Shown piece after piece: positions 13,546-21,398 of a DNA stretch of 43,346 nt. Origin of the DNA: Clostridia bacterium. GTDB lineage: Bacteria; Bacillota; Clostridia; Peptostreptococcales; Acidaminobacteraceae. Both the position numbers and the translations under genes were made by a program. The notes under the pieces were generated by a model. That model did no database searches and was not told the DNA's origin. It saw nothing but the letters and a program-made list of their open reading frames with translations. Positions within the stretch are counted from its first letter, which is position 1. Every line of letters begins with the position of its first letter. The stretch is from positions 1 to 43,346 of the forward strand of contig JAFGVN010000153.1 of assembly GCA_016937975.1 (NCBI GenBank). The letters run 5' to 3'.

Positions 13546-15705
13546 CTATTTAATTTTTATATCGCCATTTTGAAATGGAATCCATCCTGACTCATGTTCA
13601 AATCCACCAGTAATATGAACTTTCATAAGTCTTTTATCTAAATCCAATTGAACTTCAAAACTTACACTGGCTTTTCCTTTTGGCATTACACCAGTACCTG
13701 TAAAGTATACTTGATTACCTTCAAAATCTAACTCTGTAATATTTAAACCGATAAACTTATTTTTACTACCAAGTACTTGATAATGGAAATGACCACTTGC
13801 AACACCGTTAACAAATTTCACATTCATAGAATAGTGGCCATCTTGTGTTTTACCACCACCATTTACAAATCCATTTTGCAAGGTGTAAGTATTGGTTCTA
13901 ATATACATTTTAACGGATTTGGATTTTTCAACAATCCATAATGGATCACTGGTTTGTCTCACTGTAGCTTTTAAAATCATATCACCAGGTAAATAGATTT
14001 CAGTGGTTGGAAGTTTTGCATAACCTTCAGCATCAGTCGCTACGGTTCCAATTAACTCGTCGTTTATATAGAAATCCACAGTAGCACCCACTAAGATCAC
14101 ATTCCCATCAAAGATTCTAGCTTTAAATTCAGGATGCTCACCATAGTTCGCTTCAACTTTATTCAGTTCAATCCTAGGGGTATGATATAACTTGAATGTA
14201 ATGGTTATGGTTTCAGTTGGATTACCATATTCATCTTGTCCGTTAATCACGAAGGTGTGCTCACCTTTTTCAGTAATTTCTTCACCGGTATAACTTTCAC
14301 CGTCCAAAGTCATTTCCAAAGTTAATGGTTTGCTCATGACAATCTCTGGTGTAATTGAATCTACAACACTCATACCATTAGATAGATTGACGACTTGGAC
14401 ATCTGTGTCAAGGAACAAATCTGCTGGAATTTCAAGACTTAAATCATTCATAACTCCATTGTTAAAATAAACCTCCAATAGATCCATGTTTGCAGTTAAA
14501 TCTTTCACGGGTACAACAATTTCAAAACCGGATAGATTACCCTCTACAAAAGGTTCTGCATCCACATCTAAATAACTCATTAAATCAATAAAACCCTCAT
14601 CATCTTTCAAAAGAATTTTCTCAACATCTTCCTTTGTAAGGTGCATACCGAATAAAGTAAAAGTCACTTTGTCTAATAACGGCTCAACTTTGGCTACACC
14701 AAAGTATCTCATCTCAGGTGCATATGCAAGTAAATCAATATCATCACTTTGTAAAACCATATTTTCATGTTCTAAATAATAATCTGTATCCGGTGTATTG
14801 TTAATAGTAATCATAATCGGATCATGTTCAAAATCACCAAGCATCTCTGCTTCAAGGGATTCAAATAATACTCGTTCATCCGATGCATTTAAGCCCATAA
14901 TTTCATATGTTACACCATTAAATTCCTCTTGGTTCTGTCCAAACAACTGATAAACTCTATAATGATCATTTAAACCAATCAATTGAACCTCTTCCAAAAT
15001 CATTTTTGAAGTCGCTTCAGTTGTTGCTTCCACAGTTTCATCAGTTCTTGTAATTGAAATGGTATAAGAAAGACCATCTTCTAAAACTGCACCCTCTAAT
15101 AAATCACCTTCAAAGGAAAGTCTAGTATCACGATCCACCACTTCCAAAGTCATTTCAACGGTGTCTTGATCCAAAAGGTTATCATCAGACCCATTCAAAA
15201 CTTCAAGGATTACCTCTTCAGGATCTAAGGTATTTAGGTTTTTAAGTAGGAATTCACCTTTAAAAGTATCACTTCCTGCTTTTAAAAATCTGTATTGACT
15301 GTCTAATAAAACGAGAGCCGCAGTTTCATAAACAATGTATTTTGTAACCGTTTCTTCACCGTTGTATATGACAACTGACATCTCCGTTGCTACATCTGAT
15401 GAAGTGGTTACTAAATAATGACCATCCACATACTCCAACGCTGTCACTTCAGTACCATTAACCAGTTCAGCTTTTAAATCCGGATTATCTGCAACTTCTA
15501 CTGCAGATAATGGAACATCTAAAACTGAATATGTTACATCTATAGTCAAAAGATTCGAGTCTTCACCATAGAAGTAATATACAGTCGTTGCATCTTCTAC
15601 AGCCATTTCTATAACAGGTGGATCAGCAGGTGGATCCTCAGCAAAAATCACACTTGTGTTCATGATCATAAGTGTCATTAAAAGCATTATTAATATTCGT
15701 TTCAT
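13546..15705 (-). CDS. Large secreted protein with Ig-like modules, function unknown
   Basis: A 719-residue protein with a clear signal peptide (about 1-22, ending V-I-F-A). The mature part is acidic and beta-rich. It has a series of weak bacterial Ig-like stretches, including a bacterial-Ig segment around 470-515 (G-E-H-T-F-V-I-N-G-Q-D-E-Y-G-N-P-T-E-T-I) and another near 525-605 that looks like an Ig-like adhesin repeat (V-D-F-Y-I-N-D-E-L-I-G-T-V-A-T-D-A-E-G-Y-A). The last ~120 residues, N-x-x-V-N-G-G-G-K onward, resemble a compact beta domain. There is no LPXTG motif, SLH domain or transmembrane anchor, so it is probably released or loosely wall-bound. RBS AAAGGAG precedes the ATG. Monocistronic, divergent from the TPR gene. 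Confidence 0.8.
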   Translation of the reverse strand: MKRILIMLLMTLMIMNTSVIFAEDPPADPPVIEMAVEDATTVYYFYGEDSNLLTIDVTYSVLDVPLSAVEVADNPDLKAELVNGTEVTALEYVDGHYLVTTSSDVATEMSVVIYNGEETVTKYIVYETAALVLLDSQYRFLKAGSDTFKGEFLLKNLNTLDPEEVILEVLNGSDDNLLDQDTVEMTLEVVDRDTRLSFEGDLLEGAVLEDGLSYTISITRTDETVEATTEATSKMILEEVQLIGLNDHYRVYQLFGQNQEEFNGVTYEIMGLNASDERVLFESLEAEMLGDFEHDPIMITINNTPDTDYYLEHENMVLQSDDIDLLAYAPEMRYFGVAKVEPLLDKVTFTLFGMHLTKEDVEKILLKDDEGFIDLMSYLDVDAEPFVEGNLSGFEIVVPVKDLTANMDLLEVYFNNGVMNDLSLEIPADLFLDTDVQVVNLSNGMSVVDSITPEIVMSKPLTLEMTLDGESYTGEEITEKGEHTFVINGQDEYGNPTETITITFKLYHTPRIELNKVEANYGEHPEFKARIFDGNVILVGATVDFYINDELIGTVATDAEGYAKLPTTEIYLPGDMILKATVRQTSDPLWIVEKSKSVKMYIRTNTYTLQNGFVNGGGKTQDGHYSMNVKFVNGVASGHFHYQVLGSKNKFIGLNITELDFEGNQVYFTGTGVMPKGKASVSFEVQLDLDKRLMKVHITGGFEHESGWIPFQNGDIKIK

Positions 15706-15830
15706 TTTTCACTCCTTTCTTCATTTCACGTTATACTATACACATCCCCTTGATATTTTAAGGGCTAATTTAGCAGATTTATCAAAATTCAATTTCATGA
15801 TAAACTAAAGATGTATATAAGGGAGGGATT

Positions 15831-17066
15831 ATGTCATTTCAAAACTATGAAAGTTGTTTTATTCATTGTAAAACTTTAATTAAAGAACATCGCTATGAAG
15901 AAGCTATGACTTGTAGCCATGAACTTTTGAAATTATATGAAGAAACACGCCCTGATACACCTTTAGTGAATGTTTTCGATGAAGTTGAAGCATTCTTTCT
16001 CAATGTACCTAATGGTATTTTACATTTTACTTATCTTAATAAACTGGCAAAATTATACGAAGAGCAAGGTCTTTACAATCAGCAATTAGAGGTCATGTAC
16101 AATATTGCTCAAGACTACATCGATGCCACGGAGTATACTTTGGCCAAAGCTCTTCTTCATCGAGGTATTTTGCAATCAAAAAGTATGAATTTTTGTCATC
16201 GCGAATGTGATTTTCTCAATGGACTTGGTAGAATAAGCAATGAACATAACGAATATGAGAAGGGCCTTCAATATTATAAGTCTGCATATCAAAAGGCTTT
16301 GGATTGTAATTACGAAAAAGGGCGTAGATTTGCTCATAATATTGGTTATACTTTAGGCCGTCTCAAACGATATGATGAGGCCGTTGGATACTTCAACGAA
16401 ACCATAAAATATATGTGTTCTCATTCAAATCCAAGCTATTGCGCAAATACCTATAACGAATTTGGTTATGTTTTAATCCAGTTAAAACGTTTTGATGAAG
16501 CTGAAGAAATCCTTGAAAAAGCATACAAACTTTGTATTGAATCCGGGAGTTATTTCTTTTTAGCAGAAAATTATTTATTTCAATCGAAACTTTACGAGAT
16601 AAAGGGCAATACGAAGAAAGCTTTTGAGTTCTATAAGGTCTATCATGAACAACATGAAAAAATTTCTAAAGCAAATAATAAGCAACAATTAAAGAACTAT
16701 GCTTATGAACAAGTGCTCGAAAAGAAGACTTTGGAAACAGAAGTCATTCGACTCAAAAACATCGAATTGGATCATTATGCTAAGGAACTTGATTTGTTAA
16801 ACAAATCTTTAGAGGCTTCCTTGTCAGAAATTGATGCTTTGGAAAATGAAGCTTCCATCAATAAAATACATCTTTCCGACCAAGAATTGAAGTGGGATAA
16901 AGTATTGGCATTAAAAGAATTATTACTCAATTGCTACGATCATTTTATTCAGCTCAAAGCAAACTTTCACAACAAAAATGAAGCGCACTTTATAAATGCC
17001 TATAATACAGCAAATGAAAATTTTAAAACCATACTCGCTGAAATTAAGAAAATCGAAGGGTTGTAG
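15831..17066 (+). CDS. TPR repeat protein with C-terminal coiled coil
   Basis: A 411-residue soluble protein. About seven tetratricopeptide repeats fill residues 5-280; good ones are near 142-175 (E-K-G-L-Q-Y-Y-K-S-A-Y-Q-K-A), 180-213 and 222-255. A Lys/Glu-rich coiled coil follows at about 290-360. In related clostridial proteins this layout often precedes a GGDEF output domain, but here the chain ends without one. It is therefore more likely a scaffold or partner-binding protein. GGGAGG precedes the ATG. It stands alone, closed by a terminator. Confidence 0.85.
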   Translation: MSFQNYESCFIHCKTLIKEHRYEEAMTCSHELLKLYEETRPDTPLVNVFDEVEAFFLNVPNGILHFTYLNKLAKLYEEQGLYNQQLEVMYNIAQDYIDATEYTLAKALLHRGILQSKSMNFCHRECDFLNGLGRISNEHNEYEKGLQYYKSAYQKALDCNYEKGRRFAHNIGYTLGRLKRYDEAVGYFNETIKYMCSHSNPSYCANTYNEFGYVLIQLKRFDEAEEILEKAYKLCIESGSYFFLAENYLFQSKLYEIKGNTKKAFEFYKVYHEQHEKISKANNKQQLKNYAYEQVLEKKTLETEVIRLKNIELDHYAKELDLLNKSLEASLSEIDALENEASINKIHLSDQELKWDKVLALKELLLNCYDHFIQLKANFHNKNEAHFINAYNTANENFKTILAEIKKIEGL

Positions 17067-17080
17067 CTTTTTACAAGCTC

Positions 17081-17123
17081 AAAAAAAGAAATCCAAATTC
17101 ATTTGAATTAGATTTCTTTTTTT
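17081..17123. terminator. Bidirectional terminator
   Basis: AAAAAAAGAAATC (17081-17093) and GATTTCTTTTTTT (17111-17123) pair, with an inner AATTC/GAATT stem. It serves the TPR gene (+) and the ArsA-like gene (-). Confidence 0.8.
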
Positions 17124-17126
17124 ACT

Positions 17127-18056
17127 TCAATATTCAGGGGTTTCATTGAAATAGTTGGACATTTTTTGAATACTATTTTCATGCATATCCGTTTCAAATA
17201 ACGGTATTTTATACATTTTTTCTAACTGAAACGAAGTATGGATTTCATCAAGATAATAAACTTCCTGCTTCTTTTTCTCAATCCAAAACGACTCTTCTGG
17301 ATGCTCTGGCAACAATCGGTTGATGACAAGTCCTTTAACGGGAATTTTATACTGTTTTAAAAGCTTAACTGCTTTTTTTGTTTCTTCAATAGGCAGTCTT
17401 TCTGCATTGAGCACAAAATAAAAGCTTAAATTCTTTTCGTCCATCATGAGTGCCCTCGCTTGATTCAACTTCTTTTGCCTTTGCTTTAAAATTTGGACTA
17501 CTGGATCATCTTCTTTATCAATCCCTTTAATCCGATCCACCATTGCTTTTAAGGCAAGGGTTTTTCTTCTCTTTTTTAAAAGGGTGTTAATCCAACCTTC
17601 TAGCATTTCTGGTAAAGATAACAACCGAATGGTATGTCCTGTTGGTGCTGTATCAAATATTATGAAATCATAATTTTCATATTCATTAAGAATGATCTCA
17701 ACCATCTTATCAAATAAAGCCGATTCATGAGCGCCTGGTGAAATTCTTGCAGCGTCCAGTTGTTGATTCATTTCATCCATAATTATAGGACTGATAATCC
17801 GATGCATATTGTTTTTAATACCTTCAATATAAGCATTGCTTTCTTTTTCAGGATCAATTTCCAAACCAAAAAGATTATCTTTAATTTTTGTGATTTCAGA
17901 ACCAATTTTCATATTGAAGAGATCCGATGTGGAATGGGCAGGATCCGTTGAAATCAACAGCACTTTTTTACATTTTGATTTTTCCAATGAAAATGCCGAA
18001 GAACAACTGGTCTTTCCAACACCACCTTTGCCTCCAAAAAAAATAATTTCTGCCAA
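17127..18056 (-). CDS. ArsA/GET3-type ATPase
   Basis: A 309-residue single-domain ATPase of the ArsA/GET3 family. It has the deviant Walker A GGKGGVGKT (8-16) with signature Lys10, switch I as S-T-D-P-A-H-S-T (36-43), and switch II region F-D-T-A-P-T-G-H-T-I-R-L-L. The arsenite-binding cysteines of the classical arsenic pump are absent and no ars genes are nearby. Arsenic resistance is therefore unlikely; such stand-alone proteins are usually dimeric chaperone- or targeting-type ATPases. The start is a TTG at 18056 with AGGAGG 5 bases upstream, which makes it the convincing start. It is co-transcribed with the small protein gene 9 bases upstream. Confidence 0.88.
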   Translation of the reverse strand: MAEIIFFGGKGGVGKTSCSSAFSLEKSKCKKVLLISTDPAHSTSDLFNMKIGSEITKIKDNLFGLEIDPEKESNAYIEGIKNNMHRIISPIIMDEMNQQLDAARISPGAHESALFDKMVEIILNEYENYDFIIFDTAPTGHTIRLLSLPEMLEGWINTLLKKRRKTLALKAMVDRIKGIDKEDDPVVQILKQRQKKLNQARALMMDEKNLSFYFVLNAERLPIEETKKAVKLLKQYKIPVKGLVINRLLPEHPEESFWIEKKKQEVYYLDEIHTSFQLEKMYKIPLFETDMHENSIQKMSNYFNETPEY

Positions 18057-18065
18057 ATTAACCTC

Positions 18066-18341
18066 CTATGGATCGACATCTAGCACTGCACCACGTGATT
18101 CCCAAACTGACTTCTTTTGCCCCATTCTCATTTGCCAAGCTTCAATTTCTTCATAGAGATATGGCAACAACTCCAGGGCATAATAAGATGTTGGCAAATC
18201 AATACCTAGCGCATCAGAAAAACATAGCAGCATAAACTGATCCATGGTTTCATCCGCTTCAGCCTCAATGAAATGAAAAGATTTGCCTTTCAAATCTAGA
18301 GCACCTTCAAAAAAAAGTTTTATATTTTCAAGCCACCGCAC
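18066..18341 (-). CDS. Small protein partnered with the ArsA-type ATPase (cory-CC-star-like)
   Basis: A 91-residue acidic protein. The middle reads M-L-L-C-F-S-D-A-L-G-I-D-L-P-T-S-Y-Y, then L-E-L-L-P-Y-L, then W-Q-M-R-M-G. This pattern reminds me of the small family databases call cory-CC-star, found beside ArsA-like ATPases; the assignment is from memory. It starts at GTG 18341, with GAGG 7 bases upstream. It is first in a two-gene unit with the ATPase, so a client, adaptor or regulator of that ATPase is the simplest idea. No signal peptide or membrane helix. Confidence 0.7.
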   Translation of the reverse strand: MRWLENIKLFFEGALDLKGKSFHFIEAEADETMDQFMLLCFSDALGIDLPTSYYALELLPYLYEEIEAWQMRMGQKKSVWESRGAVLDVDP

Positions 18342-18373
18342 AGGAAAACCTCATCTCTTAAAATTTAAATGGA

Positions 18374-18396
18374 AAGCGTAGGCATAGCCTACGCTT
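18374..18396 (-). terminator. Terminator of the cstA operon
   Basis: AAGCGTAGGC and GCCTACGCTT flank a tiny loop; the minus strand continues TTCCATTTAAATTTT. Strong GC stem, modest U-tract. Confidence 0.7.
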
Positions 18397-18400
18397 ATCC

Positions 18401-20017
18401 TTAACTTGCCTTTTGTTCTTTTTCTAAGGGTTTAATATTCTTAAAAGCCTTAATGGATTGAACAATTAAGATAATCGCTAAGATGAATAAAGCCACCGAG
18501 AAGAATAATAAAATGTAATTGGTTAAATTCGCCATAATCAATTGATATAACGCTACCATGGTTACAGCAAACATGAAGAACATTGGGATAGTTGCCATAC
18601 GATATTCTTTTCCAATTGCTTTCAACCAAATACCTAATGCTAACAACGCAATCGCAGATAAAAGTTGATTTGCCGAACCAAAGATTGGCCAGATTTGCTC
18701 CCAACCTTTAAAAGCAAGTCCACCACCAACAGCAACGGTAATACCTGTTGCCACATAACGATTTGTAATGAATTTAGTGCCTGGACTTACGGTAGCCTTT
18801 TCTGAACTAAAAGCTTCTTGGAAAATAAAACGTGCTAATCGAGTTGCTGTATCCAAGCTTGTTAAGGCAAATGCTGAGATTGCCAATGCTGTAAAGCTTG
18901 TACCAACTTGTACTGGTAATCCAAATGATGACATAAAATTACCTAGACCACTAGAGAAAGTTGCAATTGGTGAAGCAAACTCCGCTGCTTTTTCTTTTGT
19001 AATATAAGCCACTGTAATCAATGCAATAACAGCCAATACACCTTCTATTAACATCGAACCATAACCCACCAACTTAATGTCTTTTTCACTATCAAGTTGC
19101 TTCGAAGTTGTTCCTGATCCCACCAGTGAGTGGAAACCTGAAATTGCACCACAAGCAACCGTTACAAATAACATTGGGAACAACCATTTTCCATCAACAG
19201 TGAATCCTGTCATTGCATCTAATTCTAAAGTAGGGTTTGAAATAAAAATACCTATTAAACCACCAATTAACATGGCATATAATAAAAATGAGTTCAAATA
19301 GTCTCTCGGTTGCAATAAAATCCAGACAGGTGTAACAGAAGCAACAAAGATATAACCTAATAAAATAAACATCCATGATTCTTTTGACAATGCAATTGGA
19401 TATTGCTGCCCAATCCAAATACATAGTAACAATAGTGCAACACCAACAACTGAACCAACAGTTAAGCTCACACCTTTTCTATAAACAAAAATACCAAAAC
19501 CAATTGCGACTGCAATAAATAAGACTGATGCTGTAGCTGCTTCAGGTACAGAAACAAATGTATTGGCAACGATGTTCGTAAAAGCTGCAACTACTAAAAG
19601 CAATGTTAACCAAGAAAATACGTTAAACAATTTCTTGCCAGCAGTTCCCATATTGGTACCTATGACTTCACCTAATGATTTACCATCGTGGCGAACCGAT
19701 GCAAATAATGCACCCATGTCATGTACACCGCCAAAGAAAACCGAACCAATAAGAATCCACAAAAATACAGGTACCCATCCGAATATTGCAGCACCTATTG
19801 GACCAACAATTGGACCTGCTCCCGCAATTGAAGAGAAATGATGACCTAATAAAACAGGTGCTTTGGCTGGCATATAGTCAACACCATCATTTAAAGTATG
19901 TGCAGGTGTTTTTCTCTTAATGTCAATGCCCCATTTTTTTGCTAGAAATGCGCCGTAAGTCGCATAAGCAATGATAAATACTACCACTGAAATCAATACC
20001 AAATACATGGCACTCAT
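18401..20017 (-). CDS. cstA: Carbon starvation protein CstA-family transporter (BtsT-like)
   Basis: A 538-residue membrane protein with about 15-16 hydrophobic helices, clearly of the CstA family (peptide or pyruvate transporters). Family marks include the N-terminal D-Y-M-P-A-K, H-H-F-S-S-I-A-G-A-G-P-I-V-G-P, G-G-V-H-D, H-S-L-V-G-S-G-T-T-S-K-Q-L, and S-L-D-T-A-T-R-L-A-R. It is shorter than E. coli CstA (701 residues), matching the compact Firmicute form. It ends an operon with an unknown protein, and a LytS/LytR-type system lies immediately upstream. In E. coli the analogous BtsS/BtsR system senses pyruvate and switches on the CstA-family pyruvate transporter BtsT. The same logic is inferred here. 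GGGAGG precedes the ATG. Confidence 0.93.
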   Translation of the reverse strand: MSAMYLVLISVVVFIIAYATYGAFLAKKWGIDIKRKTPAHTLNDGVDYMPAKAPVLLGHHFSSIAGAGPIVGPIGAAIFGWVPVFLWILIGSVFFGGVHDMGALFASVRHDGKSLGEVIGTNMGTAGKKLFNVFSWLTLLLVVAAFTNIVANTFVSVPEAATASVLFIAVAIGFGIFVYRKGVSLTVGSVVGVALLLLCIWIGQQYPIALSKESWMFILLGYIFVASVTPVWILLQPRDYLNSFLLYAMLIGGLIGIFISNPTLELDAMTGFTVDGKWLFPMLFVTVACGAISGFHSLVGSGTTSKQLDSEKDIKLVGYGSMLIEGVLAVIALITVAYITKEKAAEFASPIATFSSGLGNFMSSFGLPVQVGTSFTALAISAFALTSLDTATRLARFIFQEAFSSEKATVSPGTKFITNRYVATGITVAVGGGLAFKGWEQIWPIFGSANQLLSAIALLALGIWLKAIGKEYRMATIPMFFMFAVTMVALYQLIMANLTNYILLFFSVALFILAIILIVQSIKAFKNIKPLEKEQKAS

Positions 20018-20051
20018 AATAAACCTCCCTTAAATCAATAAAATAAATGCG

Positions 20052-20543
20052 TTATTTTTGTAGAAATCTTGGTAAGTCCTTTTCACCAACTTTATTGGCA
20101 ATACCTTGATTTAAAGAACTATCAACTAGAATGATTTTTCCATTGACCCAACCTTTCAAGCCAAATGCAAAACTTTTGTAATACTTAAACTTCTGCACTT
20201 GCTTTCTTAAATCACCCTCAGGTAAAACGCAATCCATAATAACCGTCACTGTAGAAGACATATGTTCTTGATCTCGTTTTACAATTTTGTGACCATGATT
20301 GGCATAAAATTCTTTGAGCCAATCTAAATCGGTCTGTGCAAAGGCACGATTTAATCTTTTATGAAAGATATACTCATTGGTATGATAAGCATATATCTCT
20401 GCTTTTTTTAGCAGCATATATTTGGCACTCCGCTGTTTAAAATAAGCAAAAAAATCAAAAATCTCATTCCCTATTTGGTATTCATCAGTGATATCAAAAT
20501 ACCTTGTTAGCCCCTTTTTCAAGTATGCTTGATATGTTTCCAT
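20052..20543 (-). CDS. Conserved hypothetical protein in the cstA operon
   Basis: A 163-residue soluble protein I do not recognise. It is basic and aromatic-rich, with alternating helix and strand tendencies; no signal peptide, cysteine cluster or known motif stands out. It lies between the LytR-type regulator and CstA: 34 bases before cstA, and 108 bases after the regulator with a promoter-like region in between. It therefore probably shares the induced transcript with CstA and may assist or regulate the transporter. RBS AAGGGAG precedes the ATG. Confidence 0.75.
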   Translation of the reverse strand: METYQAYLKKGLTRYFDITDEYQIGNEIFDFFAYFKQRSAKYMLLKKAEIYAYHTNEYIFHKRLNRAFAQTDLDWLKEFYANHGHKIVKRDQEHMSSTVTVIMDCVLPEGDLRKQVQKFKYYKSFAFGLKGWVNGKIILVDSSLNQGIANKVGEKDLPRFLQK

Positions 20544-20571
20544 AAAAAAACTCCCTTCTTTCTACACTAAA

Positions 20572-20607
20572 AGTATAGTCAAAAAGGAAGCGTTTTCCCG
20601 AAAAACG
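20572..20607 (-). promoter_or_regulatory. Putative regulated promoter of the hypothetical-cstA operon
   Basis: On the minus strand TATACT (20572-20577) is a good -10, but no -35 is recognisable. In its place lies a dyad CGTTTT/AAAACG (20591-20607) whose arm GACGTTTTT approaches the LytTR half-site consensus. This would fit activation by the neighbouring LytTR response regulator (inference). Confidence 0.4.
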
Positions 20608-20651
20608 TCTTGAAATAACCCAATTTATATCTAAGTTGCACAAATCTCGAC

Positions 20652-21398
20652 TTAAGTGATGTGCATGATTTCATTAAAAGCTTGTACATAATGCCTTGAA
20701 ATTGGTATTTTATCATTCACTTCTCTTAATAAAACATTATAAGTTCTGTTAAACCAGGGCTCAATATGCTCTATATAGTCAGTGTTGATAATAAAGGAAC
20801 GATGACATCTGAGTAAAGTTGAATTATTCATAATATCTTCAATATCCTTTAATTTGTGATTGGTATAAAATTTACCCTTTGTAGAATAAATGGTAACACC
20901 CTTATTGGTAGCTTGAACAAAGATAATTTCTTCTAACTTCACAGGTATGATTTTACCATCATGATGCAAGCATATTTGCTCTATAGATTCTGCCTTCATC
21001 ATCGATTGAAATAAAGATTTGACTTGTAAATTAGAATCTTTTTTCAATAAAATCTTCACCTTTTCAAGGGTCTTTAAGATTCTCTCTTCCGAAACAGGTT
21101 TTAAAATATAGTCTATGGCATTTACTTCAAATGCTTTCACTGCAAACTCATCATATGCTGTCACAAAAATAATTTGTGGGGATTCAATTTGATGGACTAA
21201 AATTTCAGCTGTTTCAATACCACTTAAACCTGGCATATGAATATCCAGAAAAACCACCTCACATTTAGGATGGGCAGCTAGAAATTTCTGACCACTGTCA
21301 AAGGTTTCAACAACTTGAAACTCTCCAGATTGCTCTATGAGAAAAATCAGTTCATCACGGGCAGGTTTTTCATCATCTACTACAACACAACGAATCAT
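20652..21398 (-). CDS. LytR/BtsR-type response regulator (REC-LytTR)
   Basis: A 248-residue regulator. The receiver domain is at about 2-118, with acid pair near residues 8-9, phospho-acceptor in V-V-F-L-D-I-H-M-P (D53) and K-P-V at about 106-108. A LytTR DNA-binding domain at about 140-245 has the typical F-V-Q-A..K-G-V-T-I-Y and L-L-R-C-H-R-S-F-I-I-N motif. LytTR domains bind paired ~9-bp sites. The start overlaps the end of the kinase gene by ATGA, so kinase and regulator are translationally coupled. Its likely target is the cstA operon just downstream. Confidence 0.92.
   Translation of the reverse strand: MIRCVVVDDEKPARDELIFLIEQSGEFQVVETFDSGQKFLAAHPKCEVVFLDIHMPGLSGIETAEILVHQIESPQIIFVTAYDEFAVKAFEVNAIDYILKPVSEERILKTLEKVKILLKKDSNLQVKSLFQSMMKAESIEQICLHHDGKIIPVKLEEIIFVQATNKGVTIYSTKGKFYTNHKLKDIEDIMNNSTLLRCHRSFIINTDYIEHIEPWFNRTYNVLLREVNDKIPISRHYVQAFNEIMHIT

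Noticed and set aside
17127-18056. Arsenite efflux ATPase
   Set aside because: Single domain, the arsenite-binding cysteines are missing, and no arsB, arsR or arsD is nearby.
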